64,000 bases of DNA, from the NCBI GenBank assembly GCA_934045905.1, contig OW203761.1:29438964-29502963 (forward strand). Reading direction: 5' to 3'. Source of the DNA: Leuctra nigra. Taxonomy: Eukaryota > Arthropoda > Insecta > Plecoptera > Leuctridae. The translations under genes and the position numbers were made by a program. Below the pieces are notes generated by a model. That model made no database searches, had not been told where the DNA came from, and was given only the letters and a program-made list of their open reading frames with translations. Positions within the stretch are counted from its first letter, which is position 1. The number at the start of each line of letters is the position of its first letter. Below, one piece after another: positions 12,708 through 27,000 of the stretch.

Positions 12708-15700
12708 CTGAAACAAAATAATAATTTAAAAAACCGGAATAAAATATTATGATAAATTTTATTAGAATGATGCGAGTTTTGTTTTTATTTCCAAATTTTT
12801 CAACTTCTGGATTTTTTTAACCCTTGAAACGTTATCATTTTATAAAGTACAAAGCCAAATACTGAGAATTTACAAATTTTGAAAATAATTTGTTCAACTT
12901 CCAATCAATGCCAATTCTAATCTCAATACAAGTCATAGCTTCTAGTTACGTAGCTCCTCTTCGTTTTGTACCACGAGAAAAAAGAAATAGAATCCACATG
13001 AAGATGCCCTATTCAGGTTTAGAGAACTCCAAAGAGAACTTTAGACAAATTAAAGGTATAAAAACGCATTAAAATTTCAATTCGTTGTTTGCATGTGACG
13101 TCATCTCATTGCTGACGACCATCTTGATGGCACCATTTAGAATAGCTGAGATTCTGTGCTCTTTTTGGCGATAGGATAGTTTTAAGGAGAAAACTGCAAT
13201 ACGAAGAGGAATCAATAAAAATCAATCGACTTACCTTCATTTATAAGTTAAAACTGACCCGTCAATGTACCAACATAATGTCCGCCCTTAGGGAGTAACT
13301 TACGTTATTTAAATTTTGATGATTTAAAACAAAAGAAGTTCGTGCAAGCTTGCAAGTAAAGAGACTAGACCTACACTTCCCCCGCCCCACCACATGTAAA
13401 GAGCGTCATCTTCCAGATTTTCGAGGTCTGTAAATGGCCAATACGAATCGTTCTAAAATCTGAGTTACGAACCGTAGCGCTCCTGAAACTCTGTGGTGGT
13501 GGGAACTGAGAGAACTATTCGTTACGTATATAATCAAAATTTGTAAATATTTATATGAATATTTACGTATATATTTATAAATAAATATATAAATGCATAA
13601 ACAAGTGTATTTTTAATTACATTTTACGTATTTAATGCGTTTACTATACGAATCATGACGATAATATATCGACTGAGCCATCGACTGTTTAGACTTCCAT
13701 TGTCACGTGGAAGATATGGCGCTTGCAGTAGTAACTCAGATGACTGTTTTGTGCTTCAAGAATTAGCATTGGCAGCATTGGAAGTTGATGCTCTTTCCCT
13801 TTGGTGGGGGGGGGGGGGGGGAGTGTAGGTCTAGTCTCTTTACTTGCAAGGGACCAAATTTAAATTTAAAAAATCCAAGATTGAGTTTGAACCAAGTCTT
13901 GCCCACCTTCTCTGTCTGAGGGGCAGGACGACCTGCTCGACGACGTCGTGCTCGTAGACACCGGCGATGTACTCGGCCGCGAGGCGCGACGTCTTGAAGG
14001 TGTCGGCGTGGAGGTTGACGAGATGCACCTTGAACTCCTTGGCCATGTTTGTCGCGTACGCGCTACCCTCCTTGCCGTCCGGACACAGCTTGCACTCGTA
14101 CATCTTCTTCCCGGGGTGTTTGCTGGTGGTCAGGATGTGCTTGCGGAGGTTCTCCTGAGGATCACGAGCATTACTATCTGAACCAAGAGGAGGGGAATAA
14201 AATGCATGACAAGAAGACCCAAACTTGGAATAAATATGAGTTTCACAACTTTTAAGTTGTAAAATGTCTACTTTAAAGTAAGATAAAACCCCAATTGGTT
14301 TAGCTTTATACTTTAAGTGACCTTTTACAACTTAAAAACTGTATGTTTTAAGATGTAAAAAGTCTACTCTGACAACTTAAAAGAAGTATATTTTAAGTTG
14401 TACAAAGTATACTTTAAAGTCAGATAAAAACCCAATTGGTTGAACGTTTTCCTTTAAAGTGACCTTTTACAACTTAAAAACTTTATGTTTTAAGTTGTAA
14501 AAAGTCTACTTTAAAGTAAGATAAAAACCCAATTGGTTGAGCTTTATACTTTAAAGTGAACTCTGACAACTTAAAAGAAGTATATTTTAAGTTGTACAAA
14601 GTACACTTAAAAAACAGGTAAAAACCCAATTGGTTGAGCTTTATACTTTAAAAAAATACTCTTGTCAACTTAAAAGCTGTGAAAACGTTTATCTCTTGAA
14701 ATGGAATCCATTCATGCTCCATTCATGCTTCATGCTTCTTTCCCCTTCTATCTGATACAGATATCTCATCATCCGGACCACAAATCTGCAGGATAATATT
14801 TTTTTATATATATTTTTTTTTATTGAAACCCGAAGATACCAAATAATAGAATTTCCTGACAGCTTTTAATAACCCTCTACGATCAAATATACAATTTGGT
14901 CAAATAATAATGATTAGTATTTGATGATTAGCATTTATTTTTTATTTTTGCAGAGGAAGTTATATAAATTCCAAAAGCTATTATACGCCGATAATATTAG
15001 CTATATTTTAGGTGTGTTTCAACAAAGGCATACTTATAAGGTGTTAAAACTAATAGGACAGCTGCTAAACACAGTACAGAAAACAATAAGTCAGTTCCTA
15101 TAGTTCCTTCTAATCGCCACGCCCTTTTAATTGCTGCTTTAATTGGAACAACATTTTGGAATGTATTATTAATAATGATAACCAAGATATTACTTCACCA
15201 AACAGTCGATATCGTCACGAAAAAAAACATAAAAGAATTTACCGCGTAAAGTTTTTTTTTCTTCTCTCTGATAGACAACCTATTTTCTCCATCTTCTTTT
15301 CAACATTTAATTTACGTTAACGACTTCTACAAACCCGTGAACCAACGTAATCTCTAACATGCAGACGGTGTACACAACTTATACACCTCAGCTTTAGACT
15401 TTTCCCAGCACAGAACATTCACGCACGTTCTTTATTAAAGTACAAAGTAAATAACCATCAACATTATCATAACGATATACAATTTAAAATTATTATCTCA
15501 TTTTCGAACTTTGGATTCATAAACGCCCGTAAAGGATGATGTGTTGGAGATGCAAAGTAGATGAAATTGAATTTAATACTTTTATCGTGGCACACGCTCT
15601 CTGGTAGTTTGTTTTTAGATCTTAAGGTGTATACTTACTAGAATGTTACAGGTGTGTGTGCAATAAGGGCAACGGTACGGTTTCGATCCCGTGTGGAGAC

Positions 15701-18043
15701 GAAGATGGCGGCGTAAGTGAGAAGAGATTCGACTTCTGAATGGACAGTGGGGGCAAATGTGGTCTTTGACTCCTTTGTGGATCAGCTGGTGTCTGGGGGC
15801 AAAAGGAGCATTCGCAAATCATGAAATATAGAGCAGTTATTTTAGATGAATCACATTGACCCGTGATTTATTTGAAGAAAACTTTTGTAATTTAAATTTT
15901 TAAGAGTCAGGATGAAGGGTTGCCACCCCTCTGAATTGAAACTGCCCCCTTCACGACCGGGATTTAACGTAAACTGTGTAAATATGACCTCTATTGACTG
16001 AGTGCAGTTCACTAAGTCCCAAGGGAAGGTAATTATTATTCACGACGTTCGTCTTGCGGTGGACAGTAATGACGTCCACTAGGACGGCGTCGTGTATCGA
16101 GGAAGACGCCAGCGACGCCGGTGTGTAGGCGTCGAGCTACCAGGAGCAAAGCGGATAAATATTTTCCTCGAGGCCGTTTTCTCAATTTCTTTCATAACCT
16201 GAAAATTACATATTCCATTTATTTTGGTAAAAAGTTACTACTGACCAAAGACAAAAAATTCCAGAAAATACATTCAATCTCACAGATTCCCTTCACGAAT
16301 TTGATGAAAGGAAAAGCCGTAGATCTACTGGAAAAAAGTAATAATTGAAATAAATCAATAGCACAATGCCATCGATCAAACTCACCCAATGGATATGGAT
16401 TCATTATAGATACACAAGTTGTCTTTAAATTGAGTTTTGTGTTTCGTCTTCACGTCATTTAAGTGTCAATAAAATGAGCGTCTTGAGCAGAATTCAAGCT
16501 CAGGAAACATGAAAAGTGAGGACATCTATGGTCGGTGACATGCAAAGATGAACCCTGTTTAGCATTGTCAGGTATAGGCCGGCCCATACTATAGAGAGGG
16601 TTCATCTTTGCCTGTCACCGACCATAGTACCCCTAGGTATGTGACTTTCGTAAGTTGCTGACCGGTTTCCCATATACCAACATGGGAATCTGGACTCGGA
16701 ACATAATGCGAACTCTGACATTGGTGCGTCCTTAAAAAATATGAATCCTTGACAACAGTTTGTGATAATATTTAGATGTGAGAGTTTTAAATATGCACAC
16801 GGCGATATATATTTTCCAATAATTCAAATCATTCAAGGAAAAATTTAAATAAAAATCCGTCTTACTGAAGAGTTTCATTTAGTTTCATAAGGGCCGATCA
16901 GCGAATAGGCAAATTACAAATTATTACAAATTATCATGCACTGTCATACCTATTTGTATGACCTGTCACTTGTATGGTAATGACACGTGTCTTGCCATGA
17001 TTGTTGAGCGACATGGACTACTGACCTGACGAGCTGTGGCTTCGTCTTGGCGGCGTATTGGCAGTCCTGACATTGATGAGGCCGCTCATCGGAGTGAACT
17101 TGTTGATGGTTCTTCAGCTCAGCACGAGATCGACACTCGAAGATGCAGCCAGACACTTCGCATTTGTACTCCTTGCCGGTGTGCAGCTTTATGTGTTGCT
17201 GCAAGTTGTGTCTGGAACACGTGGAGACACGTGGAGACACTATTAGACACGTGCAGACACTCTAGACACATGCAGCCAGACACTTCGCATTTGTACTCCT
17301 TGCCGGTGTACAGCTTTATGTGTTGCTGCAAGTTGTGTCTGGAACACGTGGAGACACGTGGATACACTATTAGACACGTGCAGACACTCTAGACACATGC
17401 AGCCAGACACTTCGCATTTGTACTCCTTGCCGGTGTACAGCTTTATGTGTTGCTGCAAGTTGTGTCTGGAACACGTGGAGACACGTGGATACACTATTAG
17501 ACACGTGCAGACACTCTAGACACATGCAGCCAGACACTTCGCATTTGTACTCCTTGCCGGTGTGCAGCTTTATGTGTTGCTGCAAGTTGTGTCTGGAACA
17601 CGTGGAGACACGTGGATACACTATTAGACACGTGCAGACACTCTAGACACATGCAGCCAGACACTTCGCATTTGTACTCCTTGCCGGTGTGCAGCTTTAT
17701 GTGTTGCTGCAAGTTGTGTCTGGAACACGTGGAGACACGTGGAGACACTATAAGACACGTGCAGACACGTGAACAAACGTGAACAAACGTGCGGACACGA
17801 TGTAGATAGATGTAGTTTACGTGCTACTGTAGAATTTTGCCTTGAACACGTGAGAGACACTAGCAAACATGTGTAGACACGTGTGTAGCTTCATGCAAGT
17901 TGTGTCTGAAATCCACCACGTGGTGGTCACGTGCAGTTAAGTAGGTTATGTGCTGCTATAGCTTCATGTTGTTTTTCGGGTTCCCTTTAGTCGCGTGGCA
18001 AATCAATGATTTACCTACTCTCCCCTATTAATACTTTTCATAC

Positions 18044-18078
<35 letters not shown>

Positions 18079-21000
18079 GTCGTCGCCATCGTCTCTCAAT
18101 TATCCTTATCACAAATACAAATATGCGAATGACTGACGTTTAGCTTCAAACAAGAACGAGTGAAGTAAAGGAATGAGACACCTGAGCAGCGCATGCGCAC
18201 TGACAACTACCAGAGCGCTGTTAAAACATGTTAAGACCAGCAGCATCATTCAATTGATGAGAGCCTCATGCAACATGATAACATGATATCAGTAATTTAC
18301 GATAGAACCAAGTTATAATTTTCCTCTAGTGAACTTTCCACCTTGTTCCATTGTTTAATTCCTGCGCAGCTCCGTAAATAAGATTGTTTTTGTCTTCCCC
18401 ACCCCCGCACCCTCCACGAAATCTACCCCTTCATCACATACTTCACTCATACGTCACCCAGCTGACGGGCGGCCATATTTATTCCGTAGGCGTCATTGAA
18501 ATATGGCGTTCATCATAATGAACCAAAGGCGGGGACGTAAAGAAAGAAAAACACAAAAAATACTAGGTAGTAATTACTATTTATCACTCTCAGGAAACTA
18601 TATCGAATCATGCCAATCTATAAAGGCAGCAGGGCGGACTAAAAAATCCGAAAGCGTAAGGGATTTATTGCATACTTTTAAGCCAGAGATGGTCGTAAAT
18701 TTTGAGATGCTGCTGTTGCAGTTACCGTGGGTATAGAAAGAAGGAAAGATGAAGTGCTACAGAGAAGCACGGTATTCATCTAGCAGTCAAGACTGGCCGT
18801 ATTTATTATAGAACCCAAGTCTCTTGCACGTCAAGCTAAAGATTCAATGGAAAAACGAAGGGAAAACTTTTTTGTATAATAAAGACTCCCAGAGTAAGTT
18901 ACGTTATTAATATGACGCGGAATCGTAAAGCAGAGGTTTATAGGTTTTAAGTAATATCTACGAGGATGAGGAGGTTCATTTGAAGATACTCCTTAAGCTG
19001 GGTTAATCACCTAGCTGACTGGGTGATGGAGACTGGAAGCACGTCATTAGAGATTACCATACGATATCATAAGTCAGGGAGATGAGACGGGAGTCGAACC
19101 GGAGGGCTCGAGGATCAAGTAGCAGGGTATGATGACGTATGACGAGATTGGAGCGATGTTTATCGCGTATCAAGTGGCAATAGATGATGATGATATAATA
19201 GAATATGGAGCAATCAGTTTGGAAACGCTTTTGGCGAAAGTTCTTCTGGTAATTTACTCTAATTCGTTATAAAAACTTAGTGCCATGCTTTAATTATTTA
19301 CCCAAAAAGCTTTGTAATGCTATTTTGTGAAACTAAATTTCATTAATGAAAAAATCTCCATGACATATTTACGTCAACATAGTTAAAAAAACGAAAAAAG
19401 AGATGATTGTCACATAGAAAGACACACGTCATTTGGAGATATGATAATATCCAACAAATATTTCTTGAGGAGAAATGAACATCTCAGCCCCCAGTAGTTG
19501 ACGAAAAGAATTGAGTCCATCTTCGAGAATGGTTTGTCACAGTTGAACGTTGTTTTTAATCCAGCAAAGGTATCAATCAATACCATCTATTTATTCATAA
19601 GTTTCTAAAATAAATCATTAATTAACCTTTAACAATTTCCTCCAACTTTCTCATCCTCATCACCTTCTTCACACGAATCTGCCATAACACTTCATCTACG
19701 ACTGACTGGAACGTCCCTAGAAATAACTAATATCAGAAAACCAGTTGCATCGAGAAAAAAATGTAATTGAAGGAAGGCAGTAACTTTATAGCCGGGTGGT
19801 CAATACCTTGTATTGGAGGGTTAAGTCCTCAGGGCAGATGCAATGATGAATAGACAAACAGAATAAGTAATACATGTGGATGTCTCTCTCACTAATGATA
19901 GTTCTTAATGACACGAATTTATAGTTTACGATGATACAGCGACAGCAGAAGATGATTCATTGCGATCTGGAATGGGAGAAAGCCGCGCAACAGTCGAATC
20001 GTCATAACTCAATTGTTACTCAAAAATCGTCCGCCCTCTTCAATATTTCTTTTAGTAATGTCAAAATATTGTACGCCCACAGTGGAAGATGAAACAATGG
20101 CCAAACTTATTTATACGATGCGTGTATTATTTTATATTCACTTGATATGAGTGTTCTCATGGGGTATGGTAATACACAGAAGATGAGTCGCCATGTACGA
20201 CTTTACATGGGTAGGAGAACAGGATTTGAAATTTAAATATTACCAGTTTTTCTTCATTTTTTATAATATTCTATTCTATTTTATTTTAACGCATTTTAAG
20301 CTATACTAATAGTAGTAAATAGTTTCGAAAATAGTTGTATTTAGAACATTAGAAAGAGCTGCATCAATACACTTTTTTTTAAAGATATCACAGAATTCTT
20401 GTTCAACTTGAAAAACTACAAAACTATTTTCATATCCTGAAAGCATTTTGATTTGAATAAATATACTTTTGGACCATCGAACTCTAGGTAAAGTTACAAT
20501 ATAATTACATTCCATACAACGCAACTTACACAACTTTGACCTTGAAAGTTTTGGCTAGCTCTAAGCTTGAATTACTTCCTTGTCACTCTACTTGGAAATC
20601 AAATTTAATGCCCAAGTCGCACTTTACTCTGTTTTATACCAAATCAAGATATTTGTTATTTGTTATAAAAATATTTGTTAGCTGCTTTGTTACCCAATTG
20701 AACGAGAATGGAGTAAACAAATTATTTAACTCTTTACATTTGTAAAAAAATGTGTTTGTACTTTCAATGCAAGTGGCAAGATTTTTTTTGCAACACTTTC
20801 GTCTTGTCCCGTCTGCCTACATGATTATAAAACAAAGTCAACACATAAGCGAGGTCGTCAAAGAGTTATTTCTAGTTTTCAAGTAAATTTCCGGCGTAAC
20901 CGTAGTTAACTAGCAATGTTCAGAAGACACCTTGGTGTAACTTCTCGTTACTGTCAGCTCTTCATTATCGCAGCGAGAAAACTTTTCCCTCAGCTCAACT

Positions 21001-24000
21001 TGGAAATATATTTTGTCAAGAAATATTAAATTTTAGCTTACCTTTTCTGTCTTCGTAAACTTTAGTTAATTCCCAACGTTGGAATCAATGTAACAAATTC
21101 ATATTCAAGAGCTTAATTATTATACATTTTACGATGCACTAAAATATGGTATTTACTCTAATTGATTTACCCAAGTAGCAAAGAAAATATCAGAGATTGT
21201 AGTAAGCAATTGATGAAACAATCATAATACGTTAGAAATATTATAATCATTATCTGTTGAAATATTTTAAAAATATTTTAAATATTTTAAATATTGTGTA
21301 CTCTGAAAAAAATACGTAAGGTAAGTAGTAGGTAATCATTTTTATAACCAAACCAATTTTTAATTTTCATTGTTCCTATTTTAGCTTATAATAGATTTGT
21401 AATTAATAGTTTAATGTCAATAACGTATATTGCATAGTACTACGCTGAATCCAAGTGGTCAACCTTTTTTTAAATGACAACCATCAATAGAGTGATTTAT
21501 ATATAGACTTTTTTTTATTGCAAAGCATGAAAAACATCGAAAAACAATAAAAACAATAATTTTATTTTTGCTTCATCACAGTCCATAATTTGGGAAAGGT
21601 GTCTTAAAAATAAAGTATTCTCTGATATTAAATCTCTGATTACATTCGGGCATTATACTAGAGGATTATACTTGGGTTTATACTTGATCGAGGATTTTGA
21701 CACATGAGGGAGGGCTAGTCGCAATGTGTCAAATCCGGTATCTTAACTTTAGAAGCAAATGTTTAGATTGTGCGCCAAATTACACAACTAAGTATTTCTC
21801 TTGGGAATGTAGGAATACATAAAGAACAGGTATCAAAAGCACGTTATGCGATATCAAAATATACCGAAGTAAATCGTGTATACAGTTGACACAACCAACA
21901 ACAAAAATTACACAGAAATAGCTGCTACCAACATTACATTTGCGTTGACTGTAAATATAATTCCTAACCACCATAGATCGTGCACTGGTGGCACTTCTGG
22001 CTACTGGGTATAAGGGAAGAGTCACATTGCACGTTTATAGAGCTTTGTCCGTGGTATAGCTACTGATGTCACTGCGTCTTTGACCGCAAGCCTGTTTTAT
22101 TATATCAAATGCCATATATTTCACACGGCGGTGGTTGAGCGGCGTTGCCGGTGGCGACTGCTGGTTGCCAACAGGGTTGCCATTCTTCGGCTAACCGAAG
22201 ATCCTCGTTTACCATGACGAGGCTGGGATTTACTGCTGGGAGGTTGGCTGCATTGCGCAACGACACATGGGGGTTAGTTAACGCTTTGAATGTCGTAAAA
22301 CTCTTTCAATAAACTATGTTTAGCCAACATTGAATGTAATTTAAAGAATTGTGTTGTTATGAATCGGGTTAGGCAATAAAGTAGTTACCTGGTTTGTATA
22401 CTTCAGAGAAAATGCATTTGAATGTACTGCCGAAGTCGCAGTGACTTCTGGGAAGAATTACAGCTCCTTACACACACTCTCACGGACGTATATTGAACTA
22501 GAAAGCTATACAAAATCGCGAATGATATAAAAATTTCAGAATTTCAGTCAAAAAGTATATATACGAGTACATAACAAAATTGCGTTTCTTGCAGTATACA
22601 CTTATGCAGTACAATAGTTCGGAAAAATAAAAAATGAACAGCTTTATATTCTCCGATCAGATCTTGCTCTCAAAGATGAAGGTGAGGCCGATGTATTTGC
22701 TGATAAGTCCAAGTACATAAGTATAAAGTACGAGATAGTTGAAGTTATTACCTGCAAAAGTCATCAGATTCTTTGTGACATAATATCTGTAGAATTACGT
22801 TGGGCGCCACCCATTGTTTCATTTAAGAATCGTAAATTTGAAACGTTTCCAGATATTTATCAAATCCAACCGAAGAAATATTTTCATCTGAATTTATTTG
22901 TAACGTGTACAAATCACACTACAAATTAATTCAAATCTAATCAATTTGCATAATCGTATACATATTTATAGTCGAAATATCTATCATTAACACTTCTAAT
23001 TTCTTCAGGCGTGACCAAAAACAAAACGCAATATTTCTCTATAAAATCTACTAAATCCAACTTGAATCTTGACTTCTCGATCAACGATTTCCCAATTGAA
23101 TCTCGCTAATTCATAAACGGTAATCTGGCGTGGCAGTATAATAGACGTGTCCGATATTTATTCACACTTTCGAGTCCCCAGGATCCCGTGGGTGGCGCGG
23201 ACCACAGCCTCCTATTCTACACCTGCTCCCTGATACACTGCCCCTATATCACCTCTATCTGCAGTACACGACCGCACAGACGGGGGGCATTATGTGGAAT
23301 AATAGGGGATGAGAAGGGGGTGGTGAGGAGGGGTATGATTTGTGATTCACAAATCTAACGAGACTCATTAGAACAACACTATACCTCGTCATCTGCAAGG
23401 GCTGGTTTTATTGGAATTTTGACCTAACGTCGTTTCGAAGACTGGTAATTGCTAATTAGTTAAATAATTAATTTTAGACTTTCTGGCAGTCGAGAGTGGA
23501 ATCATTTCAATTTCAAACTCATTCTCGATTATTCGTATAATTTACTGGATTATCTTCTTCAACTACTTATTCCTGGAAATGCAGTGCAGTGCTTTGGGGT
23601 AGTTTATGTTCTTATTTTTTAATCCAGTCTAATATAGTATGACCAATAAAACTTATCCCACAAGATAAATTCACTGATCTAATTCTGAAATATAACCTTA
23701 TCACACCTTACATAATCAGTACCTTTTCACAGTCCAAACTTTCCAAAAGTTAGAATTTACTACAAAATGAGCTTTTTGAACAGGTATCACGTCAATCTCT
23801 GCGCATTTTCTCTGCGTCAAGAGGTGGAGGTGCCATGTTTTCTCTCATTAAACCAAAACAAATGCTTTTGATTCTCGGTCTCACATTTAATTCTAAACCA
23901 ACAATACCCTTCCATAAACCATACCGTGTCACCTCCCACATCATTTCACACACCTTTATGTGTGATTTTCATCTAATTGTTTGCTATAACACCGTTTCCC

Positions 24001-27000
24001 TCTACACCAGTAGTTAAATTAAACTCTCCCCTCTTGCTTCAACACTCAAATCTAAATATCGCTACTTCTCTTTCTAGTCATACAATTGGCTTTATAACCT
24101 TAATATTAACACAAATATCACCACCTTAACAGCTTCGAGATCTTACACCTGACAAGCCAAAGAGCTTCAACCATTCTTGTAAAGTCTTGCAGCAGAATAT
24201 CTACAAACAAAGTCACCAAGCCAGATGGCTGTGACAATGTAGTAAATACTCTTTATTATGTTTGTTCAAATAGGCTCGACTCCAATGTACTAAACTAACA
24301 TAATTATTATCTTTACGTTGAAATTAGAGCGCATTTTACCGCAGGTGATGGTTGTGAAAGAACACTTATATCACTTGGTGTTTGAGTTTGCTTACAGTTG
24401 ATGTGATTAAGAATTGGCAAATCAGATTTATTCGTGTCGTCTGTGAGTCTTATTTATAGCTAAGTAGATATATCTGTTTAGTTAAGTACGCTTATTGCCT
24501 GTGTGATTGTATTTTATTGTTTTATATACTCTGCGGATTGTGATGGTTATTATTATTAAAGAGAGTAGGAAGGAATTTATTTAAAAAAAATCGTGAATCG
24601 TGAACACTTACATTTTATAACCAAATATCACATTTCTACATAAAACAATTCTTAAAGCCTTGTGCGAAAATAACCATCCGGTAGTGGAATTTGCGGTTTG
24701 CGGTCAGTGAAAATTCTAAATAAAATTAGTATATGGCTCCAATGGTACCTACTACGAATCTTATAGGATATTAAAAGTTTTTGACTGTATACTAAAAAAT
24801 AAAGTGGACGTCCACGTATACATTTTATGTTGCAAGAACTTACATATATAATTAGCAATTCGTTAACCCCAAATTGTAAAAATTAATCAAGGTAACTTAC
24901 AAGTACAATTACCACCCACCTTTACAATAAATACGTGTGGCCCATGATATATTTATAGGTAACACAATAAAAATCTAAGTAGCTCCTCTTGAAGGAGCTA
25001 TACAAGAAGCCCTGAAAAGTGACTTTTCCTTAGTATTCCATTTTATTTGTAATAATAACTCACTGTATAGAGCTATTAAACAATTAAACTAACACTTAGG
25101 AAGTGAAAAGATAATACGTGACGATTTCCTTCAACAATCAATGTCTCTGTAGGTATTTATATTGTTGTGTACGTCCCATGAGCTGAGGATAGAGCTTTTC
25201 AACACCTGTGTTTTATTGGCCATTACGTGTCACCTCGATCTTTGTGTCACAATTTACGATGGTTTTAAACACACACAGAGGGAAGGATTAGCGGGTATTA
25301 TGAGCGAGTATTGCGATATTATTTCAACTTATTGTTTGTCCCTTAGTTTTACATGTGAAATATTAGCAAGCGGTGACCGACATTGTGCGGATTTCAGGAA
25401 AAAAATCAGTCAGAAATAAATTAAATCCACAAGCTTTTAGATACACATAAAGCTAGTAAGAAGTAAAATTATGGTACATATAAAATATCACAGATTAACT
25501 CGTAAAACTCTGTCACAGATTTAATCCACATTTAATACCAATATTATTATAATATGACGATACTATGACAATGCTAATATGGCGATATTTGGCGATATCC
25601 ATTACATATGAATGGAAAGGAAGATAATAACACGATACCAGTAATACTAGTAATACTTTGTTGACTATTCCAGTTGTAACGACGCAATATAAAACATTGT
25701 TTTCAGAATTATTAATTTAATTTTGAAGATCATTTTCTAAACCTGAGAATTGGAATAAGTCCATCAGGATTCAGGAGATTCATCAATATTAGCGAATAAT
25801 ATTTCACAGTGTAAATATGAAATCGTAGCCTCCATTGTATTCTGTATCCTGCAATCATGTATACATTCTTGACAACAGAAACGAGAAAAGTTTGCAGATT
25901 TTATCAGTTTTCTTCCAACCATCTGCTCGATTGTGTAACTTTCATTTCGAGCTGCAGTAGGTAAAAATCCTTACGCCTTTCAGACATAAATATTCAGATG
26001 AAGTAAATTTTAAATCAAATGGGAAAATGTAAATATTTGTAGTTTAGCAGAGAAATGGTTCAATTTTCTTTCCGAAATTGAAAAATGTCCAGGGGCAATG
26101 GGGTTCGGACCCGCATATGACTAGGGGCAAACAAGGTATCCACCAAAAAAGTTTTTTGAGCGCATTGTGGTTAGGATGGTATTTTGGCGAAAACTACGTA
26201 TTATTATTTTGGCAAATAACTACCTATTCTCTTGTGTTCTGACTTGGAGGCGCCGTGCAAAACTCCTTACACGGGCTCCTGAACCGAACATATTTGTGAA
26301 CCTCTGGTCTAATTTGCCAAGTTTGTTCGTACTCACTTGAGCCTGAAGCTGGCGCCACAGAGCGCGCACAAGAACGGCTTCTCCCTGTCGGTGTGCCTCA
26401 GCCGATGACGCTCCAGCGCCGCGGCGCTCGCCGCCACGTGGCTGCACCGCGACGCCTCGCACGCGAACACGGCGTCGCTGGACGTCGGCGACGCGTGCGA
26501 CATCTTCATGTGCGTCAACAACGAGGACCGGTAGCCGAAGCTCTTGGCGCAGAACTTGCACACATTCGTCTCGCCGCCCACGTGTTGGCTCACGTGGCCC
26601 AGGAGAGAGCTTTTGCGGAAAGCTTTCTCGCAGAAGGAGCAGGGGTACTTGACCACTTGGTGGCCGGACTGGAACACAAAATGAGAAAAAGGATTACGTG
26701 TAAACAAGTTAAAAAGAAGAAAAAAAATATTTAATAAAAACTAAAAAAAAAACTTGGCGCATTGAATTTGCAGCGGCTACGAACTTCTATTTTATTATAT
26801 TTTATTATTATTCAAGTTCTTTATCTTCTTGTGATGCCCTCTTTTTAACGCAATTTGCCAAACTTTATTTTTTATTATTTTGTTTTGTTTTAAATTATTT
26901 AGATTTTTAAATTTTTAATTTGTTTTCATTTTCTATTTTTATGCCAAATTCTTGCACAAAGTTAAGTGTAGTGCTTGGCAGCAGTATCTCGGCGAAATGA

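Larger units (their letters stand above)
17940..26336 (-). other. Intron 5 of the zinc-finger gene, mostly featureless
   Basis: This is the 9.1-kb intron between exons 5 and 6. It is AT-rich with no supported nested gene. Items seen in it are the CAT microsatellite, a GCGCATGCGC palindrome (18189-18198), a hairpin cluster near 22141-22222 and a tRNA-box-B-like sequence near 19090. The reconstituted finger across the exon 5/6 junction leaves no room for a further coding exon in this transcript. Confidence 0.7.

Noticed and set aside
14230..14690. CRISPR-like spacing of CCAATTGGTT
   Set aside because: Intervening sequences are themselves repeats, so this is a minisatellite.
17119..17866. Series of 80-83-codon minus-strand ORFs
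   Set aside because: They are shifted-frame readings of the 127-bp half-exon array; only the 17026-17211 exon fits the gene model.
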